From: Phoenix dactylifera
Lineage: Eukaryota; Streptophyta; Magnoliopsida; Arecales; Arecaceae
DNA length: 64,000 nt
Reading direction: 5' to 3'
Assembly (NCBI RefSeq): GCF_009389715.1
Contig: NW_024067666.1
Coordinates: forward strand, 661,001 to 725,000
Shown here: positions 55,401 through 64,000 of the stretch, one piece after another
Position numbering within the stretch: the stretch's first letter is position 1
Layout of the letters: every line of letters starts with the position of its first letter
Made by a program: the position numbers and the translations under genes
Notes under the pieces: generated by a model
Database searches by the model: none
Seen by the model: the letters and a program-made list of their open reading frames with translations, nothing else
Told to the model about the DNA's origin: nothing

Positions 55401-58400
55401 AAGTTACATAAGGACCAGGTACCTAATATATATAAAAAACATGTAATTTGGGATCAAGAACTTACATGTCAAGTAACCTAAGGGCCAAGGAGTCTAATAT
55501 CTTATATCTAAAACAAATACAAACTTGCTTAATTTGGACTGTCAAATAACTTTGATGCTCCAATATGTTCTATTGATGCTCCTAGCAATTGGATAAGGGC
55601 TTAGATCGTTATAATAGGAAATTTGCTGCATGATCCAGGTCCTTGACTTCATCAGCTGAGAGAGGAGTTTAGATTGGCATGAGAATGTTGAAGTTTTGAT
55701 GGGATCAAGTAAGAAATTTTTGTGACTAATGAAGGCAGCTAAAGATTGGTGAAGGAGCTTCGTCCTAAATATTGAGACCTAACCAGGTCTAGATAGAGAA
55801 ACTGAGGACTGCTTGCATGGTGGCTAGGTTGGGTTTGGGTTGAGCGACTTTGAATGGGTTTATGATGGGCCAATCTAAATGTGCTTTTTACCCAAGTGGG
55901 TTTGTGGGTCCTGTTGTTAGTTTGTTGCATTTATTGAGAAAGTGGTTAAGATATGACTATGTTATTTTGAACTACTTGCACATTTGCTATTTTCTTCCAA
56001 GATTCATTCCTTTTTTGGCAAGGTAAATTTTAGTTCACCTGAGAAAATGTTGGCCCTTACTTTTTTCTTTGTTGTTGTTACATGAATTTCGCAATGCAAA
56101 AGAATATTTTCTTCTTTCTTTTCTTTCACTTTCTGATCAATCGAACACAGCCCCAACATAAAGTTATGGGTATAAGATTGGCATGCATTTGGTTATTAAA
56201 TATGGAAATCAACACAATATTTCGCTGTACTATTTATTCTTACAGTTTTAAAATATAAATATTATGTTAACTCCTTGAAAACCATGTTCTTGCAACATGC
56301 TTGCGTTGAGTTGTGAAATTTGGTATATATAAGCATGTTATGATTTGACAAAGACATAATGGATTTCAAATTTCATATTCCATTGTCTCTACTACCATAA
56401 TGTTAAAGGCTTTGATCGTCTGCCCCTGAGTCTTTGAGCTGACCTCTTCATGTTTCATTCTATACATGCCCGCTTCATAAAAACATACACCCAACTTGGT
56501 TCAATTCTATCTTTTAGTCAAAGTCTCAAAGAGATCACGGAGGTGCATGAATAAAATATAAGATTCTATTTATCAATATAGTTTGTTAACAAAAGTATAT
56601 AGGATCGCACCCACCCATTCTCTTCTCATGTGCATTGCACATGCTCAATTCTAGTGCAATAAAATGGAATTTAGTTACTTCACCTTACATTTCAAATGCT
56701 CAACACTAGTGCATTGCTTATGTTCTGAGCCAGCTCAGCTCTAGTTCTTCCGTATGCAGATTGACTTGATAATAAAAGCTTATAAGATACATCATAATGA
56801 TTATTAAGAATAATTTTATATCCTTGAAATTTATTCACTGATAGAGCTTTAGCATCTTCAATGTGCCATTGTCACAATAGGCCCTTGTGAAGTAGGCTAT
56901 ATTTTTTCCCCTCAAAAATGGAATGCTTACATCTAGATAAAGGCACCATAAATCTTTCTTCATTTTACTTATTTATTAATTTAGTGTTGGGGGAAGGGGT
57001 ACATTATGGTGACATTAAAGTTATGTAGATGCATCTTGTACTCACAATTTATTATGTTATTTTTCATTTTACAGGTTACTGAGGAGCTACTATGGGAATT
57101 ATTTGTCCAGGCAGGTCCTGTTGGTAAGTTAATGCTGCTTTGTCATATCATATATTAGTTAAACTATTTTATACTCATGCTTGGTGAAACAGCATGTTTC
57201 ACTTGTGACACATTGTAAAGCATGGTCATAAGTGGGCAATGTTGGAAGCTTAGAACAACTATAAGCATGCATTACCAATTAAATGAACAGTTGTGTGCAC
57301 CTAATACATCTTAAAGTGTACTTGAGAGATGTTAGACATAAGCTTGAGCCATCAGATGCAAAAATCCTAACCAACTCTCTAAGTATAGGGACACTGCAAG
57401 TAAGAAATGTCATTTATTTGAGGTATCAGCTATAGCTTGTATGCAATAGCACCTGGATCCTAGTTTCAAGATTTGCTCTATCAGCATTCAGCACTTCTGT
57501 ATCACGCTGTATCTGATTCCCATATTTGTTTCCATGTCTCACAACTCTCTGGCTCTTGTACCTTTTTTTCTCAATGTAAGATAATTTTTTTGCATATTTT
57601 GAGATGAGTTTGGATGAGAAACCTGTGACTGCTTATCCAATGTGCTTGTAATCCTGGACTGTTTTGGTTGCAAATTTGATGGATGAGAACATGACATGAG
57701 CTTTATCTATGCTTGAACTAAAGATGAGACAAAATGACATGCCTTGAAGTTATGTGTGTTTAGCTCATTTTGTGCTGCATCAGACCATTCAGAAAGGCAG
57801 TTGCATTTCATATTTTTGTAGAGCTTAATCTAGCAAATTTGGCTTTAATGATTCAGTTTTGAAGCCTATGTAAAGGATAAACTGGTAAATAACTGAACTG
57901 CATATTTAATGTTGGGTAAGATAGGTTCCACTGACTAGTCATAATGCATAAAGAGTTATGGAACTTTCTGGACACATAGATTAGAATTGGCTATCTTTTT
58001 GATATGAACCTCCCCTTTCTCATCAGAAACTGAGGATAGCATGGCAATCTTAGCACTACTGAAGGTAGGAGTAAAAGATAAAGTAGTGAAAGCAGCCTAA
58101 TTTAGTGACTAGAATCCAACTTTTCATACATATACATTAATATTTTTGAGAACATATTTCTTAAGAGCTCAAGCTTTTGGTAATTTCTCATGTCTGGCTT
58201 AAGGTCCTAAAAGCCATAGTCTAAAAGAAAATTGCTCTTATGGTTTATTGGTTATATATATGGGTGTCATTTAGGCTATCTAGTTCAAGCTAGCATCTGA
58301 CCAAGCTTGGCTTGAAATTAATTTTGAGCCTGAGGTTTGAGAGCGAGCTTAGCTCATTTATTATTTGATTGAGCTTTTCGACCCTGTAATTTTGAACTGA

Positions 58401-61400
58401 GCTGGATATCAGCCTATTTCAATCAACTTGGTAACCTTAAAATTGAGCCAACATCAGTTGAAGTTTGTCTCAAGATTGAATCAAACTTAATTCAAGCTGA
58501 GTTCGAGCTTGAATAAAAGTTTTACCTGATTCTGACAATTTTTTAAAATCCATGAATCAAAACCTTACTCGTGAACCATAATATCAACTATCAACAAAAC
58601 AAAGAATCAAATATATTATCCATGACACATAATATTTTATTAAGTGCTGTAAACCTTACCCTATAGAATCTATTCTAATGGCTGATTGCATAATATATTC
58701 AAATGCATTATAAGGAAAAATGCAGGGGTGCAACTGTGATACCTCCCACCCCCCCACCCTCCAAATAAAAAAAAAGAAAAAAAAAAGAAGGATTTTTTAC
58801 CTCTGGTCAGCCATGTATTATGGAGGAATTAGTGTTTTGTACCATAATGCCACTATGTACCAACCGACCCCATGAATTGCACTGATCTCATTGTGCCAGG
58901 TGATAGGCTAGTTGTGAGGAGCCTTTTTTTTTGTGGGTCCCTTTTTGTGACACCAGATGGGCCCTTAGCATTAATATATTTGTTGTTATACTCCTTATTT
59001 TGAACCTTATCAAGACAAGCCTGATCGAGCTGTCTTTTTGGCAGGCTCATTTTGAATTAATTTTGAGTCTAAGAATAGAGTCGAAGCTCAGCTCAACTAA
59101 CATTGAACTGAGCCTGATTGAGCTTATATTCAAGGCAAGCTCGAGTACAACTCGCGCTGCTTGGATCAATCGAACACTAGTTCCATGTAGACTAGTAAAA
59201 TTGAATTCCGTCTTACTTCATTCTGGTACTACAAATTTAACTTTACTGTGCAGTTAATGTCTATGTTCCAAAAGATAGAGTTACAAATCTTCATCAAGGA
59301 TATGGGTTTGTGGAGTTTCGTAGTGAAGAAGATGCAGATTATGTAAGTATTGCATGCATATTCATGTTTCTCTCCTGTCTTTTTTCCCCTCCATTCATAT
59401 TTATTATTTATTCATGTAGCCTTATTTTTTGGTGCTGTCAAGCTGTATATTATCTCCAAAAATGAGGGCTCCTTTTTCTGGTTTAATTTTTTGCAGGCTA
59501 TCAAGATTTTGAATATGATCAAACTATATGGGAAACCAATACGTGTAAATAAGGTGCGATTGGTTTCTGTTTCCCTAGAATCGCTCTTCATTTTGGGCAT
59601 CTTTATGTTCTCTAAATCAATAATATATATACATATACATATATGTATGTACGGTACGTTACGTACGTACGGTACGTTACGTACGGTACGCATGTATATT
59701 CAACAAGTTGTTAAAGAGTAAGCTTCCTAGAGGAAAGTATCTAAAGTACTCTGCAAAGGGAGCATCCTCAATCTTTTTGACTTTCTAACTTTGATATGGG
59801 GAGTCTGCTCCCATTTTTCCTGTTCCAAGTTTACTCTCACGCCTTTTTCCTTTTCCAGTTATATCATTTTTTAAATAGAGAATAATAAATTTATTCCTTT
59901 TTCTTTTTTCTTCAATCTTTCTCTCTTAAAGAGGAGTAAATGTGTATCAATTGAATATCTGAATCATAAGATAAGCTGACAATTTGTTATATCACATCTT
60001 AATTGCTCACCATAGATCAAAGCACAACTTGCATTGCTTATGATAGGAGGATAGCCATCCATGGAATCATGTGCAAGATAATTCACATAATTCAGGATTC
60101 ATGTTCTGGTTGCAATCTCTGGCTAAAATGATGGAGGGTTGATGTTTGATTGACAGTGACATAAAAACACATCAAGCTATGAAGTGTATCCAAATTTACT
60201 AGTTGTTATTGTTATGTTCATGGCAAATCATGTGCAACTGCTCTCTAGATGATTGCTTTCAGTTTGATACACTGCATATGATGGAACAATAGCCAGCCAC
60301 AAAATCAACCATGTGCATCATGCATGGAAATGCTTCCATGTTGGTTGCTTTCACATGAGCTACTTGGGGCTTCTTATTTCTGTATTGTTATCTCACAATG
60401 CTGTGGGAATATTTATTGGCTCGAAAGATTTTGCATGCTGGAACTGGTTGAAAATGTTTATCTTACAAAATTTGTATGTCTTTAAGGCGTGGTGTAAGAA
60501 ATTTATAGTCTCCACCTAAATTCATTCAGTATTCTCCTATATGGCTCATTACATTTAGAGAATTTTCCACGTGCACTTCATCTTCTGGGCAATGCTAAAC
60601 ATGCTGTTAGGAATGTCAGAAGAATTATGCAGCAGCTGAGATGATTCCTTATGTTCTGGGAATCTCAAATTGCATGAGCTTGTTATTTTAAAAAATTGGT
60701 GCCTTCTGATGGGGGATAACTTTCATATCCTATGCATGTAGCAATTACCAACTTTTGCTACATGCTTTGATGAATTTTGTTTTCTTTCTATGAATCTTTG
60801 CTGACCTTTGTAAGTCATGTCCTTTTTCCCTATATTTTATGAAAATGGTGAACTTTATTTGAATCTGCCAATGATTTAGTATGTTTCTATATAATCTATT
60901 TCTCTCAGTTTCTATTTTTAGATGCCATGCTTCTTCCTGAATTTTCTTCCCAATTTTTCTCAGACTATGACTTTCTCACTTGGTTTTCAACTACAGTAGC
61001 TGAGTTTTAGTTAATTTGTAGCTAACTGCTGACTGCGAATTACTTTATTAGCCTAATCTGAGCTTCTGGAACTGTCTCTCTCTTTGTTAAAACATAGCTA
61101 GATAGGGGCCTCCGCTGATCATATCTGTTGTTTCCTATCATTTTCCCCCCTTTCTTTGATTCTGACAAGTGTCTTGCCCACCTGTGTGTACCTGAATGAA
61201 CAGTTGAGGATGTTTCCATATTTAGACTTCTGATAGGAACTGCTTGTTCTCCTTCCTCTTCACCTGCCCTACTGCATGATGTCAATTGTTCTGTTGTCCA
61301 CGTATTAAAAATATCTAGCAAATAATCCCTTATAGGAATATATGGTGGCCATCCATCTCTTTGCATCAAGAGAAAAAAGTTTTTCATCAGACAACTTTTG

Positions 61401-61947
61401 GATTATCCATCTAATTTTCTTCCTATTTTCAGGCTTCCCAAGACAAGAAAAGCTTGGATGTGGGGGCAAACCTTTTTATCGGTAATCTTGACCCGGTAAA
61501 AGTGTTTTCCATCGATAATTTAAACATACTTAATGTCCATGTGTTAATTTATGATTTAATGTATGCTTCTTGTTATTTGCTGCAGGATGTAGATGAGAAA
61601 CTTCTTTATGATACATTCAGTGCATTTGGAGTTATTGTGACTAATCCTAAGGTGATGCCTCCTCTAATTATTCTCATTGGCTGAATTTTAGTTCTATGTG
61701 AGAAAAAAATATTCATATTTGGAGGAAAATTACAACATGAAATAATGATTGAGTTAGTATTTTGATTGTTTGCAGCATTCCTGTTAGTAATAATATTTCC
61801 ATGCATGTGTGCACTGAATGACTGAGAGGGAATTTTGGACAAAAGATGTACATTCTTCTCATTTGTTGCCTATATTGGGTCATGGCATCTTAGGAACTAA
61901 TTTAATTTAGTTGAGCATTAAGTTTGATTAGTTCATCTCTCTTTCTC

Positions 61948-61987
<40 letters not shown>

Positions 61988-64000
61988 TGACGGAAGGACA
62001 TCATCATGATCATTCTTATTGAAATGATTGCATGAAGTTTGGTATTTAGAAATGAAGCACGTGGATTGTTTTGATATCCTTAAGATGTCAGAAGATGGAT
62101 TATATTGCAAATTTTCTATGTTTTACAAATCTTAGATTCATGATGTGTGATTGGCCAACTGGCCAACTATAAGAGGTTAAAGCTCATGCTACCAAAATTC
62201 TAGAGTTAATCCTTCCCCGGTGTTAATGAAAACAATTTTGTTATAGCATTGGGATGTCTATGTTGTTGGTACAATACTATTTACTTTCTGTTTGCTCCCA
62301 AATTTACCTTTTAGTTCCATCTATGGGGTCGCGTTTTTTTTTCTTTTGATTAGTTTTGACTACATTTGTTAAAGTAGGGATGCAGCAAGGGCAACTTAAT
62401 CCCAAACTGGAGCTGACCAACCTGTTTTATTGGTTGGATTGACCAGATATGTAGGATTTCTAGGTTTGCTGCTACCATTTCAATTTCATGTTGGGTTGAG
62501 TTTTTGTTTAGGATTGGAGCAACCTGCCTAAAGTTGAATGTAGGAGCAATGTTGCTAAGATTGGGATAGGATCCTATAATGGAATAGAAGGTGGTCAAAC
62601 TTGATTGGCTTGTGGATTATATATCATAGACCATAAGATTTTTTTAGTTTTTATAAAAAACATAAAAAATATAAAAATTGTAGAATTAAGTAAGAAGTCC
62701 CAAGAAAGAGGAGAAATTGGATAATCAGTGAGAAGTCTGCTGTAACAAGAGTATTAGCAAGATTTAGCATGGTAAAAAGAAGAAAACAGGGTTAAGTTTC
62801 CTTAAAATCAGAAAACAGGAAACAGAATTGAGGAGAGTTGAGGAGGAGGGAAGAATCGTAAAATAGAAGAATAAAAGAAAGGAGAAAGGAGCAAGAGGCC
62901 TGCAGCAATTTATTTTATAAATCTTCCTCAGGAAAATGAATGCTTGGACTCCTTTTCTTCTTTTACAAGCACTTTTAAATGCTATATAAACAGCAGAACA
63001 ATACTTGCTTAATATTGAATGAACTGGATCTTGGATTGATATGGATTAGAATTCTTCATGCTAAGCATTCATATTAGGAAACTAGGTACTTGACAATTAT
63101 TACTTGAGAAAACCAGCTGGCCATTTATTAGATCCCAGTTTGAATTCAAATAGAACTTTAAAAGGAAGAGAAATCAATACACCTCAATTTGAATTCAAAT
63201 AGAACTCTTTAAGAGGAAAATAAAATGAAGAAACTTTAGGTGTCCTAAGCTCCTCTTAGTCAATCATCCAAATCAGCAAAATAATTCCTAAAGAAGGATA
63301 TCAAGTGCGTGAACAGTGCACAAACAGCTTATTTAAGTGGACTGGATGATCCGATGGATCAGACGAACCATGAGTTGGATTGTACAATCCAAATTTGGAT
63401 CACCATCCTCTCCAAAAAGAGATCCAAGTTCCCCATTCGTTTCATTTTGGAGTTGTTTTGTTCCAGATCATACAATCTGGGTTGTGGATTGCCCGATTTT
63501 AATTACAGTGCCTAGATGTGGCTAGGGTTGGGCCAAGTCATGTTTGTGTCCACTTATCGTCACATCTATGCTCGATGCTCCCGCAAAGCCTTTGCAAGCC
63601 AGGAATATGGAGCCAAAAGGGGACACAAAAGGATGAAGAGAATGCTAGATTTTGTGTTGCCCTTAGTCTAAAATGGCACAAGGAATGTGAGAGAGAGTGC
63701 ATCATGGGAACAAGTTTGTCACCATAACTTGGTGATCCTTGCTTATAAACTCATAGGTGCTCTACTAATGGATCAGAACTTGTTGATCTATATTTATCAG
63801 TGGTAGGTAACTGTGACTACATTTGATGTGAAATTATTCTGTAATATAATTACATATCAAAACCCCAAGTTTAGCCAAATAGATAGCGGAGGGTGAGAGA
63901 AAAAGAGGGTCTTTTGGAGTTGATGCTGGGATTGCCTTCCACAACAGAAGCTAATCATCAGTTTAGAGATAAAAATTTGAGCAGCTGTTGCCAAAAATAG
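52496..64000 (+). CDS. SF3B4: Splicing factor 3B subunit 4 (SF3b49/SAP49), 5' part, gene continues past the right edge
   Basis: Component of the SF3b complex of the U2 snRNP; it contacts pre-mRNA upstream of the branch point in the nucleus. Exons seen: 52496-52600, 57075-57123, 59254-59342, 59497-59553, 61433-61495, 61586-61651. They total 429 nt, 143 aa, in frame throughout with GT/AG introns. The start opens the conserved [20 protein letters not shown]1 covers about residues 26-101 with RNP2 YVGNLD (28-33) and RNP1 GYGFVEFR (67-74). RRM2 begins with RNP2 LFIGNLD (114-120) and continues to NPK at 143. The remaining RRM2 and the proline-rich C-terminus must lie beyond 64000; no further exon was found in 61652-64000. 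Introns are long (4.5, 2.1, 0.15, 1.9 and 0.09 kb). Apparently intact. Confidence 0.96.
52601..57074 (+). other. SF3B4 intron 1 (4.5 kb)
   Basis: AT-rich. 54260-54430 contains ggtgggcatatagatagg, ggttgggttag, and a later caacccacctgggttcaggg segment, a composition like decayed hAT-type MITEs. 55140-55260 is an A/G-rich run. No coding similarity was recognised. Confidence 0.5.
57124..59253 (+). other. SF3B4 intron 2 (2.1 kb), with a probable decayed repeat
   Basis: 58270-58530 and 59040-59165 share words such as aattaattttgag, gagcttagctc and gaactgagc, suggesting an old dispersed repeat in two pieces. A poly-C/poly-A low-complexity patch sits at 58741-58785. Confidence 0.45.
59554..61432 (+). 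other. SF3B4 intron 4 (1.9 kb)
   Basis: AT-rich, with a self-complementary ACGT/GTAC repeat at 59649-59690 close to the 5' splice site. No gene or transposon recognised. Confidence 0.6.
59649..59690. repeat. Palindromic tacggtacgttacg repeat
   Basis: About 42 bp made of gtacggtacgttac-like words that are self-complementary at many registers, about 100 bp into SF3B4 intron 4. Could form a hairpin in DNA or RNA. Confidence 0.8.
61652..64000 (+). other. SF3B4 intron 6 (at least 2.3 kb, runs off the window)
   Basis: Contains a long (TC)n run at 61951-61983 and a local duplication of tttgaattcaaatagaac (63130-63147 and 63189-63206). No exon with the rest of RRM2 is present before the window ends. 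Confidence 0.6.
61951..61983. repeat. (TC)n microsatellite
   Basis: About sixteen uninterrupted TC units in SF3B4 intron 6. Confidence 0.95.

Overview
This window is plant nuclear DNA. It holds multi-exon genes with GT/AG introns, long AT-rich introns and intergenic spaces full of plant transposon families. The three real genes encode proteins very close to angiosperm orthologues. The G-beta C-terminus ([11 protein letters not shown]) is unlike the grass-type ending I remember, and the introns are long and loaded with transposons. A non-grass monocot such as a palm would fit, but that assignment is inference from general knowledge, not a database result.

Layout. 1-1905: 5'-truncated LINE (minus strand) running off the left edge. 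5285-7380: 3' half of a PERK-type receptor kinase gene, probably a pseudogene (plus). 7880-9453: Tourist/PIF-Harbinger-like MITE carrying GC-rich foreign-looking DNA with a 51-bp minisatellite. About 11.95-13.54 kb: GC-rich block that may be an old LTR. 14370-27430: complete 18-exon gene for coatomer subunit gamma (plus), with a second MITE of the same family in intron 10. 32224-41685: complete 6-exon gene for the heterotrimeric G-protein beta subunit (minus), whose introns hold a very young 611-bp TRIM and two small hAT-type MITEs. 48067-51314: 3.25-kb hAT transposon with a 671-codon transposase frame broken by one stop codon, 8-bp target duplications and GC-rich palindromic ends, probably nested in an older element. 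52496 to the right edge: 5' part of the gene for splicing factor 3B subunit 4 (plus, exons 1-6 of an incomplete gene).

The three functional genes are housekeeping or signalling genes: COPI vesicle coat, G-protein signalling and U2 snRNP pre-mRNA splicing. They share no pathway. Gamma-COP and G-beta are tail to tail across 4.8 kb; G-beta and SF3B4 are head to head across 10.8 kb. For all three, exon ends were placed from canonical splice sites and reading-frame continuity: gamma-COP comes to 887 aa, G-beta to 379 aa, and the SF3B4 part to 143 aa.

I did not find a convincing new biological system. The most informative signals are transposon biology: the hAT element with palindromic subterminal arrays, the near-identical LTRs of the TRIM in a signalling-gene intron, the MITE with acquired GC-rich DNA, and the paired GGTACC-rich hAT MITEs with clear target-site duplications. 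No rRNA, tRNA, CRISPR or organellar segment was recognised. All comparisons were by eye.
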